The position numbers and the translations under genes were made by a program. Of a stretch of 40,993 nucleotides of DNA, positions 6,129-14,977 are shown piece by piece (positions within the stretch are counted from its first letter, which is position 1; every line of letters begins with the position of its first letter). This stretch comes from JAVBSX01 sp031549145. Lineage in GTDB: Bacteria > Planctomycetota > Planctomycetia > Pirellulales > Thermoguttaceae. Below the pieces are notes generated by a model, which saw only the letters and a list, made by a program, of their open reading frames with translations, made no database searches and had not been told where the DNA came from. Location: contig JAVBQI010000014.1 of the NCBI GenBank assembly GCA_031549145.1, forward strand, positions 1 to 40,993, written 5' to 3'.

Positions 6129-8348
6129 TCACTTTTTCTCTTTGCGTTGGCGGATGATTTCTTCCTGGATCGAGTTCGGGACCTTTTTGAATTTGGCGAA
6201 CTCCATCGAAAATGTCCCCTGCCCTTGCGTCATGCTCCGGAGCGTCGTCGAGTAGCCGAACGTCTCGGCCAAAGGAATCTCCGCCTCGATTCGGGTCGTC
6301 GCCCCGAGCGTTTCCGTGATCGAGATGATCCCCCGCCGCGAGTTGAGGTCGCCGACGACATTCCCTTGGAATTGGCTCGGGCATTCGACCTCGAGTTTCA
6401 TGATTGGCTCCAAGAGCGTCGGCTTCATTCGTGGGAACGTCTCCCGCAAAGCCGTCTGGGCACAAATCCGGAATGCTAAATCGCTACTATCGACCGTATG
6501 AAACGAGCCGTCGTTCACCAAAACCGACAGCCCGACGACCGGGTAGCCGGCGACGGGACCTTTTTCGAGCGAAGAGCGGAAACCCTTTTCGATCGCCGGA
6601 ATATAGTTGAGCGGAATCGTCCCGCCGGTGATCTTGTTCTCGAACAAAAACGTCTCGCTCGTCTCCGCATCTTCCGGGATCGGGGACATCGTCCCGACGA
6701 TGTGGGCGTACTGCCCGCTGCCGCCGGACTGCTTCTTGTGCTTGACGTCGAAATCGACGGCGGCCGTCGGGGCCTCGCGGTAGTTGACTTTCGGCGGGGA
6801 GGTCACGACTTCGACCTTGTAGTCCCGGCGAATCCGCTCGACGTAAATTTCAAGATGCAGTTCCCCCATCCCGGCCATGAGCGTTTCGCTCGTCTCCGGA
6901 TCGCTCGTGATCGAGAGCGTCGGGTCCTCTTTGCGAAAACGGTACAGCGCTTTGCCCAATCGGTCGGCGTCTTTGGTTTGCACCGCCTTGATCGCGATTT
7001 GAATGACCGGATCGGGCACGTAAATCGATTCGAGCGTGCAAAAATTCGGCTTCGAGGCGAACGTGTCGCCGCTGTGACAATCGATCCCGATCACGGCGAC
7101 GATGTCCCCGGCCTCGGCCGTTTCCAGCTCTTCCCGCTGCTCGGCGTGCATCCGGAAAATGCGGCTGATCCGCTGCTTTTCCCCGGACCGCTGGTTGTAA
7201 TACGTCGCCCCCTTGACGAGCGTCCCTTGGTAAATCCGCATGTACGTCAGCGTCCCGTACGGATCCTCGACGATCTTAAAGGCCATTGAAACGGATTCAA
7301 GTTTCGGATCGGGGAAGATTTGGATTTTAGAGGACAGAGGATAGAGGACAGAGGACAGGGAAGACTCCGCTTCCAACTCACTCTCAGCCTTGTCTTCCGC
7401 CTGTAAACTCTCTGCTTCCCCCTTCTGTCCTCTGTCCTCTGTCCTCTGTCCTCTCTCTTCCTGAAACGCGAAATACTCACAATCCAACGGCGAGGGCAAA
7501 TAGAGCTCAATCGCGTCCAACAGCAATTGAATCCCTTTGTTGCGATAGGCCGAACCGAGAAAGACCGGCGTCAACTGCCGCGCCCAGACAGCGGTTCGAA
7601 CGACATGATGTATCAAATCGACTGAAACCTCTTCCTCGGCGAGCAGCTTTTCCATAAGCTCGTCGCTGTACATCGCGAGCGTTTCGAGCAGGTGCTGCCG
7701 GGCCTTGCGATACTCTTCGTCCAATGCGACCGGAACCTCTTCGTACCGGAGTTTTTCTCCCTGGGGGCCGTCGAAGTAAACCGCCTTGCCCGCGACCAAA
7801 TCGACGATCCCTTCGAATTGGGCTTCTTTGCCGATCGGAATTTGCATCAGGACCGAATCGCAGTCGAGCTTATCGTGCAATTGCTGCACGACCCGTTGCG
7901 GGTTGGCCCCAGTCCGGTCCATTTTGTTGACCAAAGCCAATCGCGGGATGCCGTACCGCCGCATTTGCCGGTCGATCGTGATCGACTGGGCCTGCACCCC
8001 GGCGACGGAGCAGAGGACGAGAACGGCGGCGTCGAGCACGCGCAAACTCCGCTCGACCTCGACGGTAAAGTCGACGTGTCCGGGTGTGTCGATCAGGTTG
8101 ATCGTCGTCTCCTTCCAACGGACGTTCGTCGCCGCGCTGCTGATCGTGATGCCGCGTTCCTGTTCGAGTTGCATACTGTCCATGGTCGCGGCCCCGTCGT
8201 GCACTTCGCCGAGTTTGTAAAGGCGGCCGGTGTAATAGAGAATCCGTTCACTCAGCGTCGTCTTTCCGGAATCGATATGCGCGGAGATTCCGATGTTGCG
8301 CAGGTTCGCGATGGGTGAGGGCTTTTCATTCGATTGCAGATTCGACAC
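6129..8348 (-). CDS. fusA: Elongation factor G, mitochondrial-EFG1-like (spdEFG1) type
   Basis: 739 residues from GTG at 8348, chosen because AAGGA lies about 12 bases upstream; an upstream GTG at 8390 is also in frame. EF-G is the ribosomal translocase GTPase. G1 reads AHIDSGKTT (23-31), with MDSMQLEQERGITI, DTPGHVDFTVEVER and NKMDR following; domains II to V run to the C-terminus (GMGELHLEIY, HKKQSGGSGQYA, EKGPVAGYPV, GYSTTLRSMTQGQGTFSMEF). AHIDSGKTT, YYTGR, RQMRRY, PRQM-type and IYVPDP wording resembles mitochondrial EFG1, the class known in spirochaetes, planctomycetes and some deltaproteobacteria. Residues about 297-340, between the G domain and domain II, are encoded by a 134-bp palindromic repeat kept in frame. 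Apart from that insert the length is normal. It is monocistronic here, not in a str operon. Confidence 0.95.
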   Translation of the reverse strand: MSNLQSNEKPSPIANLRNIGISAHIDSGKTTLSERILYYTGRLYKLGEVHDGAATMDSMQLEQERGITISSAATNVRWKETTINLIDTPGHVDFTVEVERSLRVLDAAVLVLCSVAGVQAQSITIDRQMRRYGIPRLALVNKMDRTGANPQRVVQQLHDKLDCDSVLMQIPIGKEAQFEGIVDLVAGKAVYFDGPQGEKLRYEEVPVALDEEYRKARQHLLETLAMYSDELMEKLLAEEEVSVDLIHHVVRTAVWARQLTPVFLGSAYRNKGIQLLLDAIELYLPSPLDCEYFAFQEERGQRTEDRGQKGEAESLQAEDKAESELEAESSLSSVLYPLSSKIQIFPDPKLESVSMAFKIVEDPYGTLTYMRIYQGTLVKGATYYNQRSGEKQRISRIFRMHAEQREELETAEAGDIVAVIGIDCHSGDTFASKPNFCTLESIYVPDPVIQIAIKAVQTKDADRLGKALYRFRKEDPTLSITSDPETSETLMAGMGELHLEIYVERIRRDYKVEVVTSPPKVNYREAPTAAVDFDVKHKKQSGGSGQYAHIVGTMSPIPEDAETSETFLFENKITGGTIPLNYIPAIEKGFRSSLEKGPVAGYPVVGLSVLVNDGSFHTVDSSDLAFRICAQTALRETFPRMKPTLLEPIMKLEVECPSQFQGNVVGDLNSRRGIISITETLGATTRIEAEIPLAETFGYSTTLRSMTQGQGTFSMEFAKFKKVPNSIQEEIIRQRKEKK
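7329..7462. repeat. Word-palindrome inserted in frame inside the EF-G gene
   Basis: Left arm 7329-7361 repeats the word GAGGACA (AGAGGACAGAGGATAG and on); right arm 7425-7458 repeats its complement (TGTCCTCTGTCCTCTGTCC and on). The inner loop has a second GGGAAG/CTTCCC pair. The reading frame passes through with no stop, giving about 44 residues rich in Glu, Arg, Gln and Ser. Similarly built elements with different words lie at 8622, 9862, 16736, 22941 and 29007. Confidence 0.85.
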
Positions 8349-8621
8349 GGTTCTATGTTTTCCTTGTAAGGTGTGATGATTCGGGATCACGAGTCTTTTG
8401 TATTATAGGCCTAGAGCGTTTCAAGTTTTGCTGTAGGCCAAAAATGCTCATTGGAAAGTGACCAACGGGAGCGATGAGAGCCTATAGAATTTATTGAAAT
8501 GGTCTAAAATATGCGGGAGAATAACAGGTCAAGCATCCGAAGTATCGGACAGGATCGACCTCTACATGATACGGAATGCGGGAAAACCTCGAATTATCCC
8601 GCGCATCGACAACGCGACAAG
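8349..8621. other. Gene-free leader of the EF-G gene
   Basis: No gene is supported. TATAGGCCTA (about 8404) and AGCCTATAG (about 8479) form an imperfect inverted pair about 75 bases apart. An EF-G promoter should lie here on the minus strand but I cannot place it with confidence. Confidence 0.4.
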
Positions 8622-8711
8622 GGGGAGCAGGAAGTGGGAAGCAGGAAGTTGGGAGTGGAAAGTAAGGAATCCGAGACTTCCCACTTCTCACTTCTCACTC
8701 CCCACTTCCTT
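8622..8711. repeat. Word-palindrome overlapping the end of the TPR gene
   Basis: Left arm words GGAAGTGGGAAGCAGGAAG (8630s-8650s); right arm CTTCCCACTTCTCACTTC and on to 8711. The last codons of the TPR protein (EVGSEK) and its TGA stop (8688-8690) are part of the right arm. Confidence 0.8.
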
Positions 8712-9710
8712 CAGCGTTGCTTCGACTTCGGCGGCGCGGTCCGGACGCTGGACCTCGCGCCAAAGAACGGCGAGCCGCTTGAGAGCCCGGATTCGCTCCG
8801 ATTTGGCCGAAAAATAAAGAATATCGACCTGCAAATAAGCGAGGATCGCCTCTTTCGGGTCGTTCGAGCGTTCCCACGCCTCGCCGAGAGTGTTGCAGAT
8901 CGCCGCTTGAAGGGACGCGTCTTCCGGATCGGTTTTTTCCGCAAGCTCCTCAAGATCGCGAATCGCGGTCGTCGGCTCGTTCTCGCGAATGAGGCAACGG
9001 GCAAGTCCGATCCGGGCCTCGGCCTGCCCACGGAGCGATTCGGCGTCGCCGTCTTGCGATTGAATCACCGTCGCGAACAGTTTTTTCGCGTCCGCGATTC
9101 GACCGTTGTCCAATTCGATCGAGCCGAGGGCGAGATTCGCCTTGAGACTATAGAAAGGCCAAGGGGCGAGGGCGAGCCGCCGGAAGGCCTCTTTCGCCTG
9201 CTCGGGATCGCCCAAGCTCTGCTGCATTTCCCCGAGCATTTCGCAGGCTTCAAAATAATGGTAACTTTTCGGATTTTTCCGCAGGAATTCGCTCATCAGA
9301 CGAATCGCTTTCCCCATTTTATCCCGGTCGTTTTGAGCCAATTTCGCAGCGAGAAACGCCTGGTAAAACTCGTAATCCTGTCGGGCGAAGGGGTTGGCGA
9401 TCGTGTTGGGATCGATTTTTCCGAGCGTTTCCCACGCTTCCGGAAAACGGCTTCCCTGTACGGCCGCGCGAACGGCGGTCAGTCCCGGCGGTTCCTGCTC
9501 GAACTGCGTCGCCGCGACCTTATAGGCCGGGAACTCGGCTTCGTTGCCGGTCGTCCGCAGCAATTTGACCGAGGTTTGCGAGACGTCGGTGATCGTCCCG
9601 TTTTGGCTCCGCTCCCCCGCCTCACGGAAGCGGACGATGTCAGCCGCCGCGGAACCGCCAAACGCGACGATCGGAACAATGATCAATATGACAAATTTGG
9701 CTCTCAGCAT
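8688..9710 (-). CDS. Exported TPR-repeat protein
   Basis: 340 residues from the ATG at 9710; the frame is open 10 codons further, but MLRAKFVILIIVPIVAFGG is a clean signal peptide and GAGGGG lies upstream. Mature part: a short N-terminal region (DIVRFREAGERSQNGTITDVS, SVKLLRTTGNEAEFP) that looks like a small beta domain seen in planctomycete exported proteins, then tetratricopeptide-like helices from about 110: HYFEACEMLGEMQQSLGD, AKEAFRRLAL, GLARCLIRENEPTTAIRDL, AAICNTLGEAWERSNDPKEAILAYL. Such repeats mediate protein-protein contact in the periplasm; no partner is identifiable. The final six residues and the stop codon come from a palindromic repeat, so the native C-terminus may have been replaced. 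Confidence 0.8.
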   Translation of the reverse strand: MLRAKFVILIIVPIVAFGGSAAADIVRFREAGERSQNGTITDVSQTSVKLLRTTGNEAEFPAYKVAATQFEQEPPGLTAVRAAVQGSRFPEAWETLGKIDPNTIANPFARQDYEFYQAFLAAKLAQNDRDKMGKAIRLMSEFLRKNPKSYHYFEACEMLGEMQQSLGDPEQAKEAFRRLALAPWPFYSLKANLALGSIELDNGRIADAKKLFATVIQSQDGDAESLRGQAEARIGLARCLIRENEPTTAIRDLEELAEKTDPEDASLQAAICNTLGEAWERSNDPKEAILAYLQVDILYFSAKSERIRALKRLAVLWREVQRPDRAAEVEATLKEVGSEK

Positions 9711-9771
9711 AAGAAATCTCTTCCCCTCATCTTGGATCACCCTACCGAAATGTTACAATCAAAGTCGCAAA

Positions 9772-9807
9772 AATACTAGCCCCAAGCGTCAGCGCGGGGT
9801 GATATTG
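9772..9807. repeat. REP-like repeat arm (AGCCCCAAGCGTCAGCG)
   Basis: TACTAGCCCCAAGCGTCAGC followed by GCGGGGTGATATT. Nearly identical to 23521-23553, where both arms are present. It sits upstream of the TPR gene. Confidence 0.7.
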
Positions 9808-9861
9808 GCGGATAGCGGCCAGCGACTTAGCAGCTTAGAAGACTGTTTTCGAAGCCGCTAA

Positions 9862-9985
9862 GATCTGTAACAAAACAACCTGTACAATCGCACATTTTTA
9901 ACTACGGAATACGCGGAATAACGGAATAGACGGAAAAGTAAAAATTCCGTGTTTTCCGTCTTTCCGTGTGTTCCGTAGTAAAAAA
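9862..9985. repeat. 122-bp long repeat with CGGAAT word-palindrome, copy 1
   Basis: Begins GATCTGTAACAAAAC and continues into an arm of CGGAAT words (ACGGAATACGCGGAATAACG) answered by TTCCGTGTTTTCCGTCTTTC. A close copy lies at 29007-29128 in the same orientation, about 19.1 kb away. This copy ends 11 bases before the ruvX start codon. Confidence 0.85.
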
Positions 9986-9995
9986 ACAAGCAATC

Positions 9996-10481
9996 ATGTC
10001 GCTGCAAAACGATCGATCCGCCGATTCTTCGCCCCGGGGCCGGGTCGCCGGGATCGATTTTGGGACGGTCCGGATCGGCGTCGCGATCAGCGATCCGGAC
10101 CGGATTTTGGCCAGCCCTTTCGAAACCTATTCGCGCAAAAACGAAAAGGCCGACGCCGAGTATTTCCGGCGGCTGGTCTCCGAAGAACGCATCGCCCAAT
10201 TCGCCGTCGGCCTGCCGGTGCATTTGGACGGCCGAATGAGCGAAAAGGCGATTGAGGCGACGAAGTTCGCCGATTGGCTGCGGGAAACGACCGGAATTTC
10301 GGTCGATTTCGTCGACGAGCGGTTTTCGACACGGGAAGCGGAAAACCATCTTATTGGGGCACAATTGACCCGAAAAAATCGAAAAAACCGACGCGACAAG
10401 ATCGCCGCCCAAATTCTGTTGACAACCTATCTGGAAAGCGGCCCGAAAAAATTCGACGACCTTCAGGGTCTCGACGATTAA
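9996..10481 (+). CDS. ruvX: RuvX/YqgF-family putative pre-16S rRNA nuclease (Holliday junction resolvase-like)
   Basis: 161 residues from the ATG at 9996 (MSLQNDRSADSS). RuvX/YqgF proteins have an RNase H-like fold; they are annotated as Holliday-junction resolvases and in E. coli act in 16S rRNA 5' end maturation. Signatures: GIDFGTVRIGVAISDP (first catalytic Asp), FAVGLPVHLDGRMSEKA, VDFVDERFSTREAE, and RRDKIAAQILLTTYLE with the late Asp. Length is slightly above the usual 140 because of a short N-terminal extension. No Shine-Dalgarno is seen; the 122-bp palindromic repeat ends just before the start and may fold in the leader RNA. FtsK follows 144 bp downstream on the same strand. Confidence 0.9.
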   Translation: MSLQNDRSADSSPRGRVAGIDFGTVRIGVAISDPDRILASPFETYSRKNEKADAEYFRRLVSEERIAQFAVGLPVHLDGRMSEKAIEATKFADWLRETTGISVDFVDERFSTREAENHLIGAQLTRKNRKNRRDKIAAQILLTTYLESGPKKFDDLQGLDD

Positions 10482-10625
10482 AGCGAAAATAGGCGAAAAA
10501 TCGAAAATTTCGGTTGCGCGGGGATTCGGACTTTTTGTCAATCTCTCTTCGAGATTCGACGAAAAGAGAAGTGAGGTGTTCTCTTTTTCAAAAGGAGTCT
10601 TCCCCTTCTTCCCCCCAAATTTTCG

Positions 10626-13433
10626 ATGTCGAAACGACTTTTTGCTCTCGTTCTTGCCGCGCTGTTGGTTTTTCTCGCGGTGAGCCTTATCAGCGACTCG
10701 CCCGCGGACGGGCCGGGCAGTTCGGTTTTCCCGAGACCCGTTTCCAGCCAAAACCTCTGCGGCCCGGCAGGGGCCGTTGTCGCCTCGTTTTTGCTCAACG
10801 CTTGCGGCTTGGCGGCTTATGCCGTTTTGATTCCCCTGGTGTTTGGGACCGTGATCTTCGGCTGCGGCCGGGCGGTCGATCAACTGCCGTTGCGTCTGTT
10901 CGGAATGTCGCTGGTGCTAAGCGGCATTGCGGCCTGTTGTGCGTTCGCGTTGGCCGGAACACCTTTCGACACCGCAATTGGCCCCGGGGGCTATTTGGGT
11001 TCGGTCCTGCAATTCGGGATCAGCCGCTATTTTTCCCCCATCGGCTGTTACATCCTGCTCGGCAGCCTGATCCTCGCCGGAGCGGTCCTCGCCTGCGATT
11101 ATTCGATCATTCGGCTCGGCCTTTGGGTTTTCGGCGTTGCCCCGATCGGACAAGATATCCTCCAAAAAATCAAGGATCGTCGCGAATCGCGAGAACAGGT
11201 TCGAACCGTGCAACCGACCGAAAAGGTCAGGCCGAAAACCGTACAACGGACGGTTTCGGAACCGTATCAGGAAACGGTCTCGCCCGATTTCGACGGTTAT
11301 ACCGAAGAGGGTTTTTACGATTTCGAAATGGGCACCGAATCGGACGATACGGAGTTCGCGATTGAAGAGCAGGCCGAGGAAGAACCCCCGCCGCAACCGG
11401 CTCCTTCGATTTTCGGTTGGCTGAAACTCGGCTCCGCGAAAAAAACGGAAGAGCCGGACGAAACGGAAACCGAGTCCGAAGAAGAGTACGACTTCGAAGA
11501 GGAAACGGAAGAGCAGCGCGATTACGCTTTGCCCCAGGTCGAATTGCTGACCGAGAGCACTCCGTTCAATTACGAAGTGCTCGAAGCGACGATCAAGCGG
11601 CAGGCGAAGCAGTTGGAAAAGGCGTTCGCCGATTTCGGCTTCAACATTCGCGTTGTCGAAATTCAAACCGGCCCGGTGATCGCCCAATTCGAGATTCAAC
11701 TCGAACGCGGCCTGCGGCTCAGCAAGATTCAAAACCTGACGGACGATCTCGCGATCGCCCTCAAAGTGCCGAGTGTCCGGATCGTCGCCCCGATTCCGGG
11801 AAAAAATACCGTCGGCATCGAAATTCCGAACGAAGAACGACAGCTTGTCCGGCTGCGCGAAGTGATCGAAGAGACGACCGAGGCGGCCGAGTCGATGTAC
11901 ATCCCGATCTTCCTCGGCAAAGACGTCTCGGGCAGCGCGATGGTGATCGATTTGACGAAACTGCCGCATCTGCTTATCGCCGGGCGAACCGGCACGGGCA
12001 AGAGCGTCTGCCTCAACTCGATCATCGTTTCGATGTTGATGACCCGAAAGCCGGAAGAGGTTCGCATGCTGCTGATCGACCCGAAAATGGTCGAACTTAG
12101 CCCTTACAAGACGATCCCGCACTTGATGCACCCGGTCGTCACGGACATGAAAAAGGCGGAGGCGATCCTCGGCTGGGCCGTCGAAAAAATGGAACAGCGG
12201 TATCAACTCCTCGCCCGGGCCGGAGTCCGGCAGTTGAGCGAATACAACAAGCTCACGGAAACCGAATTGCGGCGACGCTTGAGGCCGGAATCGGAAGAGG
12301 AATGGGGCACGTTGCCGCGAAAACTGCCGTACCTCGTGATCGTCGCCGACGAAATGGCCGATTTGATGATGACCTCGGCCAAAGAGGTCGAGACGCATAT
12401 CATCCGACTGGCTCAGAAATCCCGGGCCGTCGGCATACACCTCGTGCTCGCGACGCAGAAACCGACGGTTGACATTTTGACCGGGCTGATCAAATCGAAC
12501 CTGCCGGCCCGAATCGCGTTCGAGGTCGCGAGCCGGAGCGATTCGCAGGTCGTGTTGGATCGCAACGGCGCGGAAAAACTGTTAGGCAACGGCGATTTGC
12601 TTTTCCTGAAACCGGGCACCTCGCAGGTGCTTCGCGGGCAGGGAACCTACGTCAGCGACCAGGAGATCGAGGGGATCATCGCCGAAATCGGAACCGAAGC
12701 GCCGGAATATGTCGAGGAGCTCGTTACCCTCAAGATCGACGGGGAAGAGGAGGAACTTGAGACGACCTCCAAAGGGGGAGGCCGCGACGATCTGTACGAG
12801 AAGGCGGTCGAATTCGTGATCCGCGAGGGCCGGGGGAGCCTTTCGCTCTTGCAGCGGAAGCTCAAGATCGGTTATTCCCGGGCGGCCCGGCTGATCGATT
12901 TCATGTTCGAAGACGGTGTCGTCGGGGAATACAACGGCTCCAACGCCCGAGAGGTGATTACGACGCTGCACGATTGGCGCCGGCGCCGTGAGGGCGCGCC
13001 CACCGAACCGCCGCGTCCCGCTGCCGTCTCGCCCGTTGCCCCCGTCCCGTCCGTCGTCGTCGCCGTCGAGCCGCCGCGCCGGGCCGCGAAGCCCGTCCCG
13101 GTTGTGGCCCCGGTTGCCTCCCCCCCGCGTCCGGCCGCGGCCCCCAAATCACAAACGGCCGCCCCTCGCGTCGTTCCTTTGATCCAAAAGGTCGAGGTTC
13201 CTTTGCAGCCGCAGAGTCTCCCTTCGCTTCGACTCATGCAGGAAGAAGATTTCGAAGACGAATTCGAGGACGAGGAATTCGAAGAAGAAATGGGCGAAGA
13301 GTACGAGGAGTATGACGAGGAGGCGTACGAATGTGAAGGCGAAGAATATGAAGAGGAAGAATACGAAGCCGAGGAGGAAGAAGAGTACGAATACGAAGAG
13401 TACGAAGAATCCGAAGAATCCGAAGAAGAATGA
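10626..13433 (+). CDS. ftsK: DNA translocase FtsK/SpoIIIE with long acidic C-terminal tail
   Basis: 935 residues. FtsK is a septum-anchored hexameric ATPase that pumps chromosome ends apart before division. Four hydrophobic segments lie in the first 170 residues (about 4-22, 53-80, 95-112, 140-160), then an acidic, low-complexity linker to about 300. The motor follows: Walker A GRTGTGKS at about 453-460, Walker B LVIVADEMADL near 570, and LVLATQKPTVDILTGLIKSN. The winged-helix gamma domain reads DDLYEKAVEFVIREGRGS and KIGYSRAARLIDFMFEDGVV (about 720-770). The family normally ends soon after gamma. Here about 90 Pro/Ala/Val-rich residues follow, then from about 871 to the end a run made almost only of Glu, Asp and Tyr. 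No Shine-Dalgarno is visible at the ATG; AAAAGGAG lies too far upstream (near 10590). Confidence 0.95.
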   Translation: MSKRLFALVLAALLVFLAVSLISDSPADGPGSSVFPRPVSSQNLCGPAGAVVASFLLNACGLAAYAVLIPLVFGTVIFGCGRAVDQLPLRLFGMSLVLSGIAACCAFALAGTPFDTAIGPGGYLGSVLQFGISRYFSPIGCYILLGSLILAGAVLACDYSIIRLGLWVFGVAPIGQDILQKIKDRRESREQVRTVQPTEKVRPKTVQRTVSEPYQETVSPDFDGYTEEGFYDFEMGTESDDTEFAIEEQAEEEPPPQPAPSIFGWLKLGSAKKTEEPDETETESEEEYDFEEETEEQRDYALPQVELLTESTPFNYEVLEATIKRQAKQLEKAFADFGFNIRVVEIQTGPVIAQFEIQLERGLRLSKIQNLTDDLAIALKVPSVRIVAPIPGKNTVGIEIPNEERQLVRLREVIEETTEAAESMYIPIFLGKDVSGSAMVIDLTKLPHLLIAGRTGTGKSVCLNSIIVSMLMTRKPEEVRMLLIDPKMVELSPYKTIPHLMHPVVTDMKKAEAILGWAVEKMEQRYQLLARAGVRQLSEYNKLTETELRRRLRPESEEEWGTLPRKLPYLVIVADEMADLMMTSAKEVETHIIRLAQKSRAVGIHLVLATQKPTVDILTGLIKSNLPARIAFEVASRSDSQVVLDRNGAEKLLGNGDLLFLKPGTSQVLRGQGTYVSDQEIEGIIAEIGTEAPEYVEELVTLKIDGEEEELETTSKGGGRDDLYEKAVEFVIREGRGSLSLLQRKLKIGYSRAARLIDFMFEDGVVGEYNGSNAREVITTLHDWRRRREGAPTEPPRPAAVSPVAPVPSVVVAVEPPRRAAKPVPVVAPVASPPRPAAAPKSQTAAPRVVPLIQKVEVPLQPQSLPSLRLMQEEDFEDEFEDEEFEEEMGEEYEEYDEEAYECEGEEYEEEEYEAEEEEEYEYEEYEESEESEEE

Positions 13434-13448
13434 ACTGAAAGTACACCC

Positions 13449-13475
13449 CGTTTAGCCGAGCGGCGCAGACGCCGG
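13449..13475 (+). repeat. 26-bp GCCGAGCGGCG repeat, copy 1
   Basis: CGTTTAGCCGAGCGGCGCAG then ACGCCGG; contains stem CGGCG/CGCCG with a 4-base loop. It starts 16 bases after the ftsK stop. Further copies are at 24120, 25111 (inverted) and 28860. Confidence 0.85.
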
Positions 13476-13481
13476 TTTTCG

Positions 13482-13700
13482 CTCTTCGGCCTGTAAGGCC
13501 GGTGCATAACAGCCCAGGGCAGAGCCGAAGGCGCCGCCCTGGGTCGTGGGCCCCACAACAAACAGCCGCCCTGCAAGGGCAAGGGAACAACGGGTTTTGC
13601 ATTGGCCTTACAGGCCGAGGAGTGTGGGGGGTGTCCGTAACCCAGGGCGGCGCTTCGCTCTGCCCTGGGCTGTTACGCGCCGCCCTTTCAGGGCGAAATC
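13482..13700. repeat. Nested palindromic element (CCCAGGGC type)
   Basis: Ordered as GGCCTGTAAGGCC, then AACAGCCCAGGGCAGAGC ... GCCGCCCTGGGT, a spacer with GCCGCCCTGCAAGGGC, then GGCCTTACAGGCC, then ACCCAGGGCGGCGC ... GCCCTGGGCTGTT, then GCCGCCCTTTCAGGGCG. Large arms pair with each other and each arm holds its own small hairpin. The element at 21808-22022 has the same order of parts but other words. Confidence 0.75.
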
Positions 13701-14061
13701 GAACAGCACAATTTCTCACAATGGCTGCAAAGAGTTCATTTTTAATCTGGAACTCAGTAAACATCGCTCCCCCCGTTTTTTTCCCCTTGATTCTTCATTC
13801 TTTTTCGCGAGTTCGCGGCTCATTAGAATTGCGCTGTAATATTGAGAAACGTTTCTCTTGAAAAAAACCTTGACTTTGCTCGCCGGGACGCGAATAATTC
13901 TTCAAGTTTAAACCGGATAATTCATTCAAACGGTCTAAACCGAAAAAACGATCAGGAGCGGAGCTCTCGAAGATCATCGATGATCCCTTTTTCGTGTCTA
14001 TTTTCGTATCGGAACGTCCGATGCGAAGGCGGTCAATGTTCGATATCAAAGGAGAGAAACG
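13701..14061. other. Gene-free leader of the PDZ-protein gene
   Basis: AT-richer than its surroundings. I find no gene; the only clear signal is the Shine-Dalgarno AAGGAGAG just before the ATG at 14062. GGTCTAAACCG and GTTTAAACCGG words near 13905-13945 are a weak inverted pair. Confidence 0.4.
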
Positions 14062-14946
14062 ATGAATTTTCTTGCTAAGACAACAATGATTTTGTTTGCG
14101 GGAGCCGTCCTTTTCGCGGTTTCCGTTCGTGCCGAAGATCAAAAGCCGGCGGAAGAAAAAAAGCCTGCCGAAGCTCCAAAGCCCCAGGAAAAAATGTCGC
14201 CGGCGGATCAAAAATCCGAAAAACCCGCCGGTAAACCTGCCGAAAAAACAGCCGATCAAGCAGCGAAACCGGCCGCGGCAACGTTTTGGATCGGTGTTCG
14301 TCTCGCCCCGGTTCCGCCGGTTCTCTGTTCGCACTTCGGCGCTCCGGAAAAAGGGAAGGGCCGTATGGTCGTCGAACAGGTCGTTCCCGAAAGCCCGGCC
14401 GAAAAAGCGGGCCTGAAACGGGGGGATGTCATTCTTCAATTTGCCGGCAAGGAAATCCATAACATCGCCGATCTCGCCAAAGGCGTCAACGAAGCCAAGG
14501 CGACGGCGCAGCCGATGGTTGTCGCCCGGGACGGCAAAAACGCGGACTTGAATATCACGCCCGCCGAACGACCGGTCGAACCGGCGGTCATGGAAGAAAT
14601 CGAAGTCGACGAATATCCCGATGAGATCATCCTCGAACGCCCGATGTCGCCGCGCCAGGGAAAGATGCTGCATCGAATGGAAAACATGTTCCGCCAGATG
14701 CAGGGAGGCCTTGACGGAAAACAGGTTGTTTCGGATGAAGAGGATGAGTACGAAACGGACAACCTCGCGACCGGAGAAGGGAAGCGGATCGACGTGAGTT
14801 CTCATACCGACAAGGACGGTAATAAGAAGGTGCATGTCACTCAAACGATCACCTCCGACGGCAAGACGAAAAAACAATCCTGGGAAGCCGAAAGTCTCGA
14901 AAAGCTCCCCAAGGAAATTTACGACGAGATCAAAAAATTGTTTTAG
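14062..14946 (+). CDS. Exported PDZ-domain protein
   Basis: 294 residues with a strong Shine-Dalgarno (AAGGAGAG, about 6 bases before ATG). Signal peptide at 1-24 (MNFLAKTTMILFAGAVLFAV, cut near VRAED). Then a Lys/Pro/Ala/Glu-rich linker to about 72, which may span or touch the cell wall. One PDZ domain follows at about 75-170: FWIGVRLAPVPP, MVVEQVVPESPAEKAGLKRG, DVILQFAGKEIHNIADLAK. No protease domain is present, unlike DegP/HtrA, so it is a PDZ-only adaptor or scaffold. The remainder is acidic and Met/Arg-containing (MLHRMENMFRQMQGGLDG), then DVSSHTDKDGNKKVHVTQT, which looks like a small beta region. Function unknown. Confidence 0.85.
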   Translation: MNFLAKTTMILFAGAVLFAVSVRAEDQKPAEEKKPAEAPKPQEKMSPADQKSEKPAGKPAEKTADQAAKPAAATFWIGVRLAPVPPVLCSHFGAPEKGKGRMVVEQVVPESPAEKAGLKRGDVILQFAGKEIHNIADLAKGVNEAKATAQPMVVARDGKNADLNITPAERPVEPAVMEEIEVDEYPDEIILERPMSPRQGKMLHRMENMFRQMQGGLDGKQVVSDEEDEYETDNLATGEGKRIDVSSHTDKDGNKKVHVTQTITSDGKTKKQSWEAESLEKLPKEIYDEIKKLF

Positions 14947-14977
14947 ATCATATTTCGATCAGGAACGGCGGTCGGGA

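Noticed and set aside
10917..12440. Minus-strand open frame of 507 codons
   Set aside because: Lies opposite the ftsK motor, where motif evidence is decisive. Its translation has no recognisable domain.
12872..13582. Minus-strand frame rich in Ser and Tyr
   Set aside because: Mirror image of the Glu/Asp/Tyr codons of the ftsK tail; composition follows from that repeat.
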